DNA from: Kalaharituber pfeilii | Lineage: Eukaryota > Ascomycota > Pezizomycetes > Pezizales > Pezizaceae | Direction of reading: 5' to 3' | Length of the DNA stretch: 64,000 nucleotides | Assembly (NCBI GenBank): GCA_015179045.1 | Contig: WHUZ01000144.1 | Location: 29,676 to 93,675 of the forward strand | Part shown: positions 11,181 through 23,178 of the stretch, one piece after another | Layout: the number at the start of each line of letters is the position of its first letter | How positions within the stretch are numbered: position 1 is the first letter of the stretch | Notes under the pieces: generated by a model | The model's database searches: none | Told to the model about the DNA's origin: nothing | The model's input: only the letters and a program-made list of their open reading frames with translations | Program-made: the position numbers and the translations under genes

Positions 11181-12448
11181 AGAAGAATTGGAAAAGAAAG
11201 AAGAAAGACAACAAAAATCCATAGAGCAACAACGTACTATTACTGTAGATATGATTGACAAGCCAACTACTTAACCCTAGCAGAGCCCCCTTGCCACTTC
11301 CAACTAGTTGCTTACTCTTAGCGCATATGCTATAGAATAATATAGGCAATGTAATCAAGAATTTGTTGCGCTCGTAGATCACTATAAATTAATAATATAG
11401 AGTTGTATATATTGCTGTTGGCTCCGTTTCCGTAGTACATGTGTCACCGACCAGCCGAGTAGGAATTACCCCCATCAAGAGAATACAGTAAAGCCCCGAG
11501 CGCTCCGGAATAAAGGCTATGCCCCGCGCCCCACCGGATATGTTGACCAAGGTCAGGAGATAAGTCACCGCGCAAGAAAGTATGGAATGATACGTAGTTT
11601 CCTATATTGCATCCAGTTTTTGTATTTAGCACATGTCTCACAACCCCCCCTCATGTACATAAGTCCTTAAGCAACGTCTATCCTGCGACAAGCTGTGCGA
11701 ACCGCCTCTGTCGAACTTGTGATAGTGGCTTGCGACTATCGTGTACTACGGACTTTTGCAACATGTGTCCTAGCGCATGAGAAATGCGAAAGCCTGGGAT
11801 GCCTGTAACCTTTTTTTTTTAAAAAAAAAAAAACAAAGCGTAATCCCGCTTATCGCTCGGCGCGGGATGCAAGATGTCCAGGATATAGAGTTATGGCGGG
11901 CGGCTAAGCCGGATACTAGGGATCACATTGATTTTATTGACCCGCAAAGTACAGGTACCAATCTAGAGAAGAGAGGGATGGAGTTTGAGCGATAGCAGAA
12001 TGTCGAGGAGGAGGAAAAGGAAAGGATGGGTCAACTAATTTGACAGACACCGTTGACCAACGCAGACGCACTGACAGAGATGCATAACTTGAAGAGGCGA
12101 ATGAAGCTCGGAGAGATATAGCAGTGGTGTTAGGGGCTCCAAAGCACGAAGCGGATGATATGAAAACCAATTGTCCAAAATGATGAAGGATTGTATTGCG
12201 GGATATGCCTCGGGGTCTGAGAGGTAGTTAATAGCTATCGCTTGGAGTAATTCAACCATCACAAGGGGGGGGGTGGGGGGAGAGTTACGTGTACTGAGGC
12301 ATAGATATTGACGTAAGTATTTCTCAACCCATTTCTCATGCTTGCCATATGTCTTGCTGCACTCATATGTTGTTACCTAGATACAAGTTAATCCTCTTGG
12401 GTGCAATTGCACACGCACGAAACGCTTATTGAAAATGTTCATACTTTA
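11181..12448. other. Gene-free stretch
   Basis: No supported gene is seen. At 11,811-11,870 a T-run, an A-run and then GCGTAATCCCGCTTATCGCT resemble the poly(T)/TTATCGCT sequence near 6884-6917, possibly a fourth retroposon tail type. The rest is unremarkable. Confidence 0.4.
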
Positions 12449-12635
12449 GAGGGGTTTTGCAAACCCCGAACTTTTTTCAGGATTTGCAAAAAAAATACGT
12501 TGCCTTAGCAACCATGTGTTTATTATGGCAAAGTCCTGAAAAATTCCCTTCCGAAATCCGGAAAACTGACCCTTAAACTGTAAAATTCCCACAACACTCA
12601 ATTCTGAAGATATCTACATCCAATAAACGTGAAAA

Positions 12636-13600
12636 ATGAGCCAAAGCACTCCTCTATCTACTCAAGAAAATTCTATCCCAGTGCGACGTCGTGGGCGCCC
12701 ACCACGGTCCTCTCAAACCCCCACTGTCAATTCTGCTACTAGTACACCACAACCAGCATCACAATCTGTATCTGTTACCCCCCCAACAAACGTCTGGTAC
12801 CTCTCAACAAACACCCGAAACCTCATCTCGATGCCATTTAACAGATGAAGAGCGTCTTGTTCTTATGCGCCTTTGTGTCGAGCACCAGTCGGAACATGTA
12901 CAAGGACGGAAGGGTCGTTTCTGGACTAAAATCCAATTACTCTTTAAAGAAATGATGCAGAAAAGGTATCAAAGACCCCCGAGATGTAGTCTCACGACTG
13001 GTACTACAGCATGAAGTGCAAGATATTCGTGAAAGTCGAGAATCTGGTACAGCACAGCCAGATACAGAGCTTGGACAAGTAATTCATCAATGGCGAGATC
13101 ACGAAGCGGCACTCGAAAAGGAAGCTGAAGATACAAAAAAGACTACGGCACAACTTGATCGAGAAGCAAAAGAAGCTGAAATACATCGTCGCAATCTACT
13201 TCGAGGATTGAAACGCAAACAAGTTATCAATTTAGATTCTGATGCTACAGAAGAAGAAGCTCCTCAAGATACTGAAGCAGATACAGACGATGATGTAAAA
13301 ATTGCACAAAAAATCAAAAAAATCAGAAAGAGAAAAACAAAACAGAGGAGACGAGAAAACGACATCAGAAGAGAGGAGGAAATACTTCACGGATTTGGTA
13401 AACAAATCTCAGATGCGCTTACAACTCTTGCTACAAGCATGGCACCTGAGTTGAGTGAGCAGAATTCAACCGAAAAGCGCCTGAACAATCTTGAGGATCT
13501 TGTTAAAGCACAACAAAAGGCGAATGAAGAGAGAGCAGAACGTATGGAAAGATTGTTGGTATCAATTCTTACAAAATTGCCAACCAATTCAGAGAGCTAG
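12636..13600 (+). pseudogene. Harbinger accessory ORF (Myb/SANT-like DNA-binding protein), frameshifted
   Basis: In Harbinger elements a second protein with a Myb/SANT-like region helps the transposase bind DNA and enter the nucleus. The frame opens at ATG 12,636 with a serine/proline/threonine-rich N-terminus containing RRRGRPPR, an AT-hook-like motif. It shifts frame around 12,780-12,850 into a segment with LTDEERLVLMRLCVEH, as expected at the start of a SANT-like domain. It shifts again near 13,000 into a long acidic and basic coiled-coil-like C-terminus that ends at 13,600. Two frameshifts (or one frameshift and a missed intron) make it a likely pseudogene. The SANT assignment is an inference from context and residue pattern. 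Confidence 0.6.
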
Positions 13601-13728
13601 ATAATCTTGTACTGAGGGGGGTTGGCATTGAAACTTTTCACTTGTTTGACTTCCGCGAAAGCATGTATGAACATTCGTCAGTAAAATAGCAACTTGATAG
13701 TAAGCTCCTACTGGAGACAATCGAATTT

Positions 13729-14416
13729 TTAGATTTCGAGGATGTCCCAAAAATTGCCATAAAACGTTCCATCAATGAAGCCCCATACTCCTCGTATACC
13801 ACCCTCTTCCTCAATAGCTTGAGCATAGCGTTGCAGAGTAGGTATTGTCAGACGCTTGAAGTCCCAATAAAGCTTCGGAGCATATACTTCTGCTAGAAAC
13901 TCAATTGTGATATTAAAGACATGTGATTGCCATGAGCGAGAATGCTTGAATAAGGACATATTCTCCTTATATCGATTTGGTGCAGCCAGGCGGATAGAAC
14001 AAGGGCAAGAGCCTCTTCCGGAGATGGACGATATCTCGAATATTTGATATCTGATAGCGGTAGTAACTGTATCAACAGCTTGATCTCATCTTTAGTAAAT
14101 CTATTCAGTTGAGATTGCCGTAAGTTCGCCATATAGGTTAGTAACAATTCAATTTGAACTTAAGTATTCGCTTGCTCAGTCACACTTGCTCAGTTACTTA
14201 CCGAAAAAATTCGTAGCATTGTTCCTCAGAAATCAGATCCAGCTTGAATTTCTGCCCAAGTGGTACTGCTAAAGGGGCTCGATATGGGTACTTGGTCCTT
14301 CGCTCTCGCTCTTTAACTCTCCTCCGTAACCAGAGTCTCCCTATAGTCAGCCCTGTAACAGCAATAGCAGCTGCAGAACTAACAAGGATAGCTCTTTTCC
14401 TCTTGGTAATAGTCAT
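13729..14416 (-). pseudogene. Harbinger transposase, truncated after the first catalytic D
   Basis: Read on the minus strand, exon 1 begins at ATG 14,416 with a basic, hydrophobic N-terminus. It stops at a GTAAGT donor near 14,204. The next pieces give RFTKDEIKLLIQLLPL, then a segment with FKHSRSWQSHVFNITIEFL, and finally VWGFIDGTFYG near 13,760. The FIDGT motif is the first catalytic aspartate of the Harbinger DDE nuclease. About 20 codons later the frame ends and the rest of the DDE domain is missing, so it cannot be active. Small frame changes occur around 13,960. Confidence 0.75.
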
Positions 14417-14597
14417 CTTGCAAGTGCGGTGCGGTGTGTATGGGGGGTAGCATTCGCGTATCCTATCCTTTGTGGTGTACCGGTGGTAAAATTCCTGAGA
14501 TTTCAGGCTAACTTGCAAAACCTCATGCACTTTCAGGGTTGCAGCATGATTACTAATTAAGTTACCCGCAAATTTCAGGGTTCGTGCAAAATCCCTC

Positions 14598-17500
14598 TTT
14601 TGAGAACTTTCGAAGGGTTTTCAAAAACTCGCACTTTCCCGAAAAAACATGCAGTACAAAGCAGCAGCTTTACTCCTACACTTTATGATGTAAGGAAGGA
14701 AATATGGGGTCGTATCTTTGATTTTTGACATTGAAACGGGAAGGATGTATGGGGTACTAGGAAATGGTATCATAGGAGAGGGTTAACACAAAAAGTAAAT
14801 GGTAAAAAACGATGCCAACAGTCAACACCTCGTCATCAAAGAGAACGACGTACTCCTGTCCATTAGGAAGCAGTTATGGACTTCCTGAAGACGACCGGTA
14901 TAATCTCCGAGATCAGAACATTCTCTACGGACGGAGCAAAGTTGTAACAAACACACTGCGTCTGTATTCGCCTCCGGTATCGTTGTCTGTCTCGGCTCCT
15001 TCTCCGGCAAATACCTCCTCAGCCTCTTAGGATTCTCCTCGAAAAATGTGAAAACTTCCTGTTGGATCCATAGAACAATTAGCCTCTTCAAACAACAAAA
15101 TGGGAAATAGTTGGATATACCTCCACCCCTTGTCCCCGTTCCCTTCCTGCTCCCTTCCCCCTCCTCGCAACTCCCGCCCCCGTGTGCCAATCTCATACGT
15201 AGAACGGTAACCCGGATCTCCATTCCCAGGACGCTGCTCTTCCCAGCTGTGCAGCTGCAGCTTCTGAAAACTTTAATTATAACGCTTTGTATGTCATTTG
15301 TTTCGGTGATTATAGCAGTGCACAGTATAGATACCATAGGCGTTGTCCGACTGCCAGAAACCATATTAAATGTTTCATAGGTAAACAGGCGCATTCCTCG
15401 GACTCTTCACCCGACCCTTAGCAGCCCAAGCCAATGCATAACGAAACCTCGACCAACAGCACCATCCTTCCAGTCTTAAAGTTTCATTCCACATAAAACA
15501 ATAGCCACTGATGCCTATCAAACTGGAGATTCCCACTATAACAGATGTGGTAAAAGCAGAGAGGTACTGTGTCTAATTTAGCAACTGGAGCAAGACCAAA
15601 GAACAAATCAAGGCAAGATTCCAAAATTTATTGCTGCTGTCTTGCCGTTATAGATTATGAGGAGCTGAAGAGATGGCCGCGGGCGGACAGAATCCAGGAG
15701 TCCGTCAGGGGTGATAGAGCCCCTTCCCCCCCCCCCCCCCAACCCCCAACCCCCGCACCTGAAGGGCACAGGGGTGGATGAGATCCGCGGTTAACCATCC
15801 CTTGCCATAGTCCATCAGGGCTGCATGTGTCAGAAAAAAGGTCATGAACACCGTCAAAATGCCCCTATCCATTCAAACATTATTCCTGTATATGTAGTTT
15901 GCTTCGACTCTCACCATAACCCGAGCCGTAAGTAATGAAAAGATGTTCACCAAAAAAGCTTGAGATCACACATGAGCTTCTTATTCAGGGCAACGTTTGA
16001 ACCTCTCGGACTTCAAGGGGATAAATCCAGACGGTTGAACAAGGACGCTGTAAAAGTAGAGCGGCGGAGTGCGGGAATGGAGGCAGAAGTTTCAGATTCC
16101 GACATCATGTGTTGCTGGAGACCTAAAATATTGTGAGCTATTGGCGTGCAAAGAACAGTTCCATGTCGGGGTAGTGAAAATCTGTGGCGGGAAGGGTAGA
16201 AGCATGAAAGAGTGGCGTTTATAGAGTCTCGTAACCAGGAGTTTGTACTTATTTCCTTCAACAACGGTAGCCATGCTTCCTCATAGTCAATCAGGGCTGA
16301 ATATCAGCAATGAACCACAGAAAACAAAAGTCAAAAGATTTGTTGCGTTCAGCTGTGCTAGGGTATGTCGTAGCCCCTGCTACCCTGATGAAACCCACAT
16401 TTTCCTCGTCAAAGAAGTGGCTGGCTCCTTCGTCACCGAAGAGCCTGCTAATGGGGCATAAGTTAAGTAACTTCTTAGCAACGCCTCACGAGTCACGACA
16501 CCCATGAGTCTCGGCGACCGATGTATAAACCACGACAAAGCTTCAAGTTCCTGCAATTGTTACGTACCATGTTCTTCATCTGCTGGCTGCGGAAAGGAGA
16601 TGCACTTATCCGTACATAGTGCTTGGAAAGTCTGTGTGATAGTTGAGTTGCTGCGAGGAATAAAAGGAATCAAATCTGCATGATTCTATACGGGATAGAG
16701 GGCAGAGGAAGCTACTGGTTGATTACTAGGAGAGAGGGAGTATGACCTCAACTACTCTGGAGCAGCCTAGCTAGACTCTAGGCACGAGAACAGCTATTCT
16801 TGCTGGCCTTTGCAGGTAAAAAACTATCGCTGAATCTCAATAGTTTGAAAGGTTGGAGATTATAGATAGTATAGGTTAGTTAGAATTCCTAAGGCTGCTG
16901 ACGTCAATACATAAAAAAGCAAAAATTAGTGGGACCGTGTGCTGTCCACCCTCGGTCAAGGAGGATTCGGTTGTTGGTTGTCGGATTCGAACTCTCTTCC
17001 CCCGGCAGCTTGTGCCTTGCTTGCCACTCCCTAATGAGCGCCTGTCCCTCGCGGCGGGAACCCCTAAGCCAGCACACCAGCCCCACTTGTTGCATGTGCC
17101 TATGTGTCCTGGATTATGAAGTGATAGTGCTAATGACCAGCGCAGCTAGCAGCCTCACTGATCGCCTAGTAACTCGTAGCTTCATAATTTCGGTTCTGAC
17201 CCTTTCGTCAGTCTCCATCCTTCTCACAACCAGGTTATCCCACTTTTGTACTAACTGTTGTCACGATGCTCAGCAAAAGTAGAGATTCATATTTGGATGC
17301 GTCACCAATCTCGTGCCTGCACCGCCATCTACAATTGAGAGGCGAAATCGATCTAGTACAGTCTCGAACTACCTCTTGCGAGCCTCGAATGTTCCTCGAA
17401 GAAATATTCGTCAGCTGTGCTGTCAACAGGGTTGCATGAACCAGAACAAAGCAGAAACAGTGGGTCTGGATAACATCAAAGACTCATTTCGCCAAACATG

Positions 17501-18978
17501 GAGTAGGATTTTCTTTCTCATGACTTCGCTGCTTTCATTGATCTAAAAACCTAAGCCGACTGTACTTATTCAAAGGATCAACTGACTCATTGGCCTGACT
17601 ATCTAAAGTTTTTCTATTTTGCTTTAAAGATTGACACCAATTGAGACTAGACTAAAGCTGAACTCAGCAGAGAACAGACGTGAGCTAGCTCTACTTGCCG
17701 ACTCATGCTCGAGCGTTCTGACCAAAGTGAGTCTCTGTATCTGCAGCATTTACATCGGCACCAGCATCGTCTCCAACTCTATTCTCAGACCCTTGAAATA
17801 ACTTTCTCGCCACCCATGGACATCAATAAAACCCAGAAAGGTCAAGGACACATGCTAGTCTCATTGTAGGAACATGCAAAGTCGTACCGAGCCGGTTCTA
17901 ACATCTTTTTCGCAGGATAGAAAAACGAAGGTTCAGAAGTCCGACCCAAGGAGATTCAACCGGAAGAGACGAGACCAATGACGAGTTCGTTGAAAACGAT
18001 GTCTCTGCAGACAGCAATGCGGAATAGAGGCGACTATTCTAAGTAGATCCTGTGCCTGAACAAGCGGTGAATGAAGGTTTGTACTTGTATAAAATTCGAA
18101 GCAATATTTGTATTGTCCAGAAGTAGGGAAGTGAATAACCTGAATTGCTCAACATATTCGTATTCGCTTAGCGGTACTCCAATATGCGTTTTCAAACCTT
18201 CTCACCTTGATGCTAACCTTAATGCTGTAGTCAAAGCTTTCTGATATCTAGCCATCGTTCGTTGGATTTGGCTTTTGATAACCGTTATTGTTCAATACCA
18301 CTGAGGACCAATACGAAATTTAGCCTACGAGGATATTCTTTCATCTCGGGCAGAGGCACTCAGGGAAGCCCTTAGACAGTCTCCAGCCTTTGGGAGCTTG
18401 AAACAGTTTGCGTAACTTCTTTATCGTCTCGTCAGTCGAGAGCAAGGCCGAGTGCCAAGAATACATCAACCACAGTATGATAGACAGTCATCCTTAGAAA
18501 CATCGGAATAAAGTCAAGCAACCCACTTGCAGCCCGAAACGCCCCAGCCAAATTACTACGAGACTGCTCGGCTGGTAGGCTTCCGACATTGACCGCAAGT
18601 ATAAATCGTGGGACTACTGCAATCTTAACCCTGAAGCCTCGCCTAACAGCGTTCAAAAGTCAAATGAAGCGCATCAGGACTGCGCTGGTACCTGGCCCCA
18701 GCCCCGCCGACTCTATTTAAGTACACTTTCACAGGCCCCCTCTTCGGAGTCTCCTTTGCAGATCCCTGTTCCTTCGCCCTCCCGTTTCACTTTCCAAACT
18801 CCACATAGCGATACCAGATACCCACTGCGCATAGCATTTCTGCATTTATTGGAACAAATCTGCATTACGATTGCCGGATCAATTGATCTAGGTTCAGCAT
18901 CATTTCAGTTCACCATCATTACCTAAGCCATTCACGTCTTCACCGCAGACGTAAGGATATCATTTCATTTCCTTGACG
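14598..18978. other. 4.4 kb without a supported gene
   Basis: Short open frames exist here but none has an initiation context, splice pattern or motif that I trust. A C-run lies at 15,726-15,741. No tandem repeat or recognisable transposon end was seen. It may be intergenic DNA, a gene with many short exons, or old degraded transposons. Confidence 0.35.
18711..18722 (+). promoter_or_regulatory. Possible TATA-type promoter element
   Basis: CTCTATTTAAGT lies about 265 bases upstream of ATG 18,979, followed by a pyrimidine-rich stretch (18,735-18,800). The placement suits a fungal core promoter for the next gene. It is inferred from sequence only. Confidence 0.25.
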
Positions 18979-20269
18979 ATGTCTCCCCCATTTCTTTCGC
19001 AGTCACAAAATCCACCTCCGCAGCTTCACCCACCACCATCCTCGTTAACCAGTCCCACTACGCCCTTGACGCCTGTCAACCCCTCCCAGGAAAGCCTTGA
19101 CGCTTGGGGTTGCCGAATCCAACTTACGACAGACTGCCAAAGCCTCGGTTGCTGGATCTCTGTCCTCGACAAATACCCCTATTTGCAGGCCCCCGGTATC
19201 CCGAGATACTTTCTGCCTCGGACATTCTGCTTCCACACTTTACTCCCTGCACTCGTGGCTTACGTCAAGTATGCCGTCAACCCTAAGGAATATCCTCTCT
19301 CCCCCACTGTTCTGGCCACATTGGCAATCGAAGAGCCCGAGACGCCCTGGGCCCACATGCCCACTGCCCTTGGGAGGCGGTGGCTCCGATGGCTCGTCGA
19401 GAACCGGATAAGACTGCACTTGACAGCTATGGAGCCACATATAAATAACCAGGCTAACGAGCGGTGGATGGCGGTATGGTGGGAGATGGCTAGCCGTACC
19501 CTTTATATGCTGCTTGGGGATATCCAAGCCGGTATGGAGCTCGCCGACAAAGCTGAAGCTGTGGCCTGGGAGGCTGCGCAGCCGCCTATGACGCCTTTAA
19601 CTGAAGAAGTAGTGAAAAAAAGGTCTACACAAGCAAAAGGTGCAGAGATCAAGTCGGAAAACGACACGCCCAAGCCTACAGGGAAAACAGACAGGCCAAC
19701 CCCGACCAGCAAACCCGAATCCAGTCCTGGTGAGAGTTCTAGTCCGAAGTCCACCATAAGCTTCAAAGAAGCTGAAGAAGCACGGCTGTGCGAGTACCGC
19801 AGAAAAGTAAAATCCATCATCCAAGTGCGACAGTGGAACAGTGTGTGCCTGTACCGCCAGGATATTTGGCGCATGCATTGGGATCGCCGGCCGTGGAATC
19901 CGGCGGCAAGCGCCGCGGCATGGTTCAAAGGTCCACTTGCCCCGAATCCAATCCCTGGCATGCGGAAGGAGCCGAGAGGGAAGAAGATTGTGTTTCCGTT
20001 GATAAGGGTGCCATTGAAACCAAAGCTCAAGGAGTGGGAGTTGGATTTGGACGAGATGCACCAGGAGTTTTGGAGGGAGGAGAGGGGGGTGGATGCGCCG
20101 AGGGAGGAGGAGTATGTGATAGAGGGTAATTCAAATTGGGGGAGGATACCAAAGTTTGAGGAGATGCGGCATGGGGGATTGAGGCGAAATGGTACGTAAT
20201 TCTGAGTTTGGTTGGAATCTCACTTGCAGCGACTACCTAAGAGACTGAATTGCAGGACATCTCACATGA
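18979..20269 (+). CDS. Hypothetical protein, about 406 residues
   Basis: I do not recognise a family. ATG 18,979 is the first in-frame methionine codon and follows a CT-rich leader. The protein has a proline/serine-rich N-terminus (about residues 1-35) and a compact middle rich in tryptophan and leucine (about 40-200). A lysine/serine/proline-rich low-complexity linker follows (about 205-265). The C-terminal part (270-406) contains an arginine-rich stretch and WNSVCLYRQDIWRMHW. It is open to a stop at 20,197-20,199. A GT-AG intron (donor 20,192, acceptor 20,255) would instead replace the last codons and end at 20,269. No transmembrane segment is seen. With one long uninterrupted frame and no frameshift, it is likely a genuine host gene. 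Confidence 0.6.
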
Positions 20270-20794
20270 AATGCACTCGCTTGCTGAGCTTTTGATTTTT
20301 ATATTGTTGCGGTCTGTTGAAGGGCATTTAAGTAATAGGCTTGCCACAGATGTATATCTAGGATCACTAAGCTACAGAACTAAGTAGCATATAGCCATGT
20401 AGAAGCTGTGGTGCCGCACTACGCTTCATACATAGATCTCTTATTATCTGATGCTCATAGAAAATAGAAGTACTTCGACTCAGGGTAACGCTTTTCTTCC
20501 TACTTGGTTGTTTACTCGAGTACCGTACTCTACTTTATCCATGCTTATGCACCCTGACGCTTGTACCATAAGGCTGCATACACATTGCTAGTTTAGCTTC
20601 AAGCCAATTCATTACAACAGTAGGGATAACTCGGAAGTCCTTGCTCGTGTCAGCAACATGCCTTGGCAACCGCAAAACTTTCTGGTGGTGAGTCAACTGG
20701 ACTTGCTCATGACCCTTTTTCCATTGTCCTGTCCTTTTGTCCTTGCAGCTTTTTGATATTTCTCCTGTGTATGCCGGGTATACCAAGAGGAGCA
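20270..20794. other. Intergenic, no gene seen
   Basis: This is the 3' flank of the hypothetical gene up to the left end of the MULE. No motif or repeat is recognised. Confidence 0.4.
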
Positions 20795-20942
20795 CCGGAA
20801 TGTCTCCATCCAGTCAATTTTCTGACTGGATGGAAGTAGGGATAAGAGGCGCTAGCCAGATATATATTTAAAGCATCCGCTAATCTACTAGTACATACAA
20901 CCCATGTTCACACCCATGTTCACATCGTTATCCCCCACGCCA
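20795..20942 (+). repeat. Left TIR of MULE 1
   Basis: The repeat begins CCGGAATGTCTCCATCCAGT. A 10-base palindrome arm, CCATCCAGTC, is separated by 8 bases from its complement GACTGGATGG, so the end can fold into a hairpin. The sequence then runs to about 20,942 and matches the right TIR with very few differences. Confidence 0.85.
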
Positions 20943-20993
20943 CAATACAAGGATGCATGGATATTTCTAAAAATTTGAACAATGCTTCCTTCG

Positions 20994-21685
20994 GCACGCG
21001 ATCAGGAGAATGAAGGCGATAGCGAGGGGAGACCCAACACACGACGGTGCGACGAACAAGCTGAGAAAAGCATGGGAGGAGAGGGTGGGGAGGGGGGACA
21101 TAGACGTGGCGGTTATGTGGGTGAAGGCTCACGTAGGCATAGAGGGGAACGAAGAGGCAGACAGGGTGGCGGGTTGGGGGACAGCCTTGCAATATAAGGC
21201 GGAGGTGGTTACAGAGGCGGGGCAGAGACAGAAGCTCAGGAGAGAGAGAGCGGAAGAGAGGAACAGGTTAGACTTGGCGTACAGACCATTAGAAAGGCTA
21301 GGCAGGGAAGTTAGCCGACTAGCGGGGCTCCTGGGAGGGAAGGGGCTGAGGTCGTGGAGGTGGAAGATTGGGGAAGGGGATGGGCCAGAATGCAGATGGT
21401 GTGGAGAAGCTGAGGAGACGACTGACCATCTATTGGGTGAGTGTAGGGTATGGAGGAGGAGGTGGCCAGGGGGTGAAGAGCATGTGAGGAACCCTCCGAA
21501 GAGGAGGGAAGGGGAGAGAGACAGGCTAGGGACTCTTATAGAAATGTTGGGGGAGTGAGGGGGGGAGGAGGGGGGGTGAGGAGGGGATAGGTACATCTAA
21601 CTTTGTCGTATCTAACTATCACAACATCGCCATAGCCCTTAGGGCGGCAAGCGATTAAATGATATAAAAAAAAAAAAAAAAAAAA
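20994..21685 (+). mobile_element. 5'-truncated LINE A fragment (ORF2 C-terminus) in MULE 1
   Basis: A perfect 13-base target duplication, AATGCTTCCTTCG, lies at 20,981-20,993 and 21,686-21,698. The insert codes for the last part of RNase H (MWVKAHVGIEGNEEAD near 21,115) and the C-terminal cysteine motif CRWCGEAEETTDHLLGEC near 21,395. The frame stays open to TGA at 21,558. It ends with tail A and about 22 A. The sequence is clearly related to the end of ORF2 at 53,390-53,868. Confidence 0.85.
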
Positions 21686-21866
21686 AATGCTTCCTTCGCT
21701 TTCTTCACTACCTCCCTACTGCTACCGGGATTGCTTCAGCTTACACCTCATCTCATACAACCTCGGCTCATAGAACCTCGCCTCATACAACCTTGACTAA
21801 AGCCTCGCCTTACACTATCTCAGCTCCAATTATGTCTCTTCAATGTCTGTATCTCTTCTCCGTGCC

Positions 21867-23115
21867 AACAGAGACCTCCACCCGACGGCCAATAAGGAAA
21901 AGACAAAATGCCGAAGGGCAAAAACAAAGCGAGAGCCGCCCCTCCCTCTCCGCCACCTCCAAAAGCCCCCCCTCCGCCGCCATCACCACCACCGACGTCG
22001 GAAGGAGCGACGTTAAGCTGGGACAAATACTACCGGTCATGGGACGACATTCCGGTCCCTGACTGGGAAGAAACGGTCCAAGACCTGCTCGACTACAGAC
22101 GCATGATCCCGAATTTATGGGAGAATGTAGTGGCTGCACTTTGGGGAGTCGAGAAGGACACGACCCCAGTCAACGGGTCAATTCTGGCGATACGGTCCTG
22201 TGAAGACATGACGTTGAAGGTCTTCTCCGGGGACCCGAAAGACACCAGACCGAGCTGGCTTAGCCACGCAGACACACCACCACCGCCGCCACCTCAACCC
22301 TTGGGGCTCAGCCCCATTACGTGCATCCAGACAACCCCGGTGGAGGCCACCACCGAAGCATGCGGACTTAACTACTACACCCTGCTATCGGAGACACCCA
22401 CCCCCGAAACTCCCACCACCCCCACCCCAACAACCCCCGCAGGCAACACACCGGGGACGCCGCCTGCGAACAACCCAAAGAAAAGGAAAGGCAAAGCGGC
22501 ATTGACACAACCGTACCCCTTGAAGAAGAGACTTGACGATACGGAGGCCAGAAAGATCGACTCAAGCGGTGCCCCGTCATCGCACACACCAACAGCATCG
22601 GCATCAGCCTCCGCGCCCACTCCCTACCCCAGACCCACCCCGGAACGCAAGACCGCCCCCCCTCGACCCCAAAAAGCCAAATCCCTGACCCGACCATCCA
22701 CCCGCAATGCCACCACCCCCAGACCGGGCATTGTAATACACGGAATAGCCTTGAGAAAGGAACTCGGGAAAGTTCAGATGGTTGGAAACAGACAACAAAG
22801 CCATGGGAAAGACAGCAGGGATAAGATGGCTTAGAAGCAAGAAGACATTGCAAGAGGGCAAAAAGACAAGCTCGGTGGTGGTCTACCTAGAGGAAGACAA
22901 GGTAATGGACAGGGTGAGACTCGGAGGAAGATGGCTGAGGGCTTGCCGATACGAGTGGGACAGGTGAAGGAAGGAAAGACGTCCCCCGCATCGACCCACC
23001 CACAACACCAGAGAGGTCCGTGGGACTCACATGTAATGAGACAAGTAGTTAGTTTTTTATTTTTTCCTTTAATAAAAACCTCGCCATAGCCCATAGGGCG
23101 GCGCGCGAGTAATGA

Positions 23116-23147
<32 letters not shown>
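21867..23147 (+). mobile_element. ORF1-only LINE derivative, near full length (1,281 bp)
   Basis: A perfect 13-base target duplication, TCTTCTCCGTGCC, lies at 21,854-21,866 and 23,148-23,160, so both ends are defined. The insert has a 41-base leader, one ORF1-like gene (21,908-22,967), a short 3' untranslated region, tail A (CTCGCCATAGCCCATAGGGC and so on) and about 28 A. No endonuclease or reverse transcriptase is present. It must have been mobilised by another element, presumably the tail A LINE. Five related copies occur in the window. Confidence 0.85.
21908..22967 (+). CDS. ORF1-like RNA-binding protein of the ORF1-only element (one frameshift)
   Basis: LINE ORF1 proteins bind element RNA and assist retroposition. 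From ATG 21,908 the protein has a proline-rich N-terminus and a conserved block around WDDIPVPDWEETVQDLL. A long proline/threonine-rich linker contains NPKKRKGK, a likely nuclear localisation signal, followed by KKRLDD. A C-terminal domain begins GIVIHGIALRKELGK. A one-base loss near 22,772 shifts frame. The second frame restores GIRWLRSKKTLQEGKKTSSV and RVRLGGRWLRACRYEWDR to the stop at 22,965. The C-terminal domain aligns with the RRM-like region of LINE A ORF1 (about 50,040-50,280), but the CCHC zinc knuckle that follows in LINE A is absent. All copies in the window end at the same place, so the lack of the knuckle is a family trait. Confidence 0.75.
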
Positions 23148-23151
<4 letters not shown>

Positions 23152-23178
23152 CTCCGTGCCCGCGAAATCATTGCTGCT

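Larger units (their letters stand above)
12449..14597. mobile_element. PIF/Harbinger DNA transposon, decayed
   Basis: The ends are imperfect inverted repeats: GAGGGGTTTTGCAAACCCCG on the left, and on the right the complement of GAGGGATTTTGCACGAACCC. The flanks are TTA and TTT, compatible with the 3-base target duplication of Harbinger. Inside are two convergent genes: a plus-strand DNA-binding-like ORF (12,636-13,600) and a minus-strand transposase (14,416-13,729). This two-gene layout is typical of the superfamily. The transposase is cut short, so the copy is non-autonomous. Confidence 0.8.

Noticed and set aside
16960..17095. Possible tRNA on the minus strand (GGATTCGAAC)
   Set aside because: Only the T-arm-like segment is present; no D-arm, anticodon stem or acceptor stem could be found.
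14598..18978. Small open frames such as 15,111-15,380 and 17,313-17,546 as genes
   Set aside because: Short, no motif, no convincing splice sites or start context; equally good frames occur on the other strand.
21820..22139. Minus-strand open frames opposite the ORF1-only element and opposite LINE ORF2
   Set aside because: They are shadows caused by proline-rich, GC-rich codons on the other strand and lack motifs.
23101..23147. Long A-runs as polyadenylation signals or terminators of host genes
   Set aside because: Each is preceded by a LINE tail and many are bounded by target duplications; they are retroposon poly(A).
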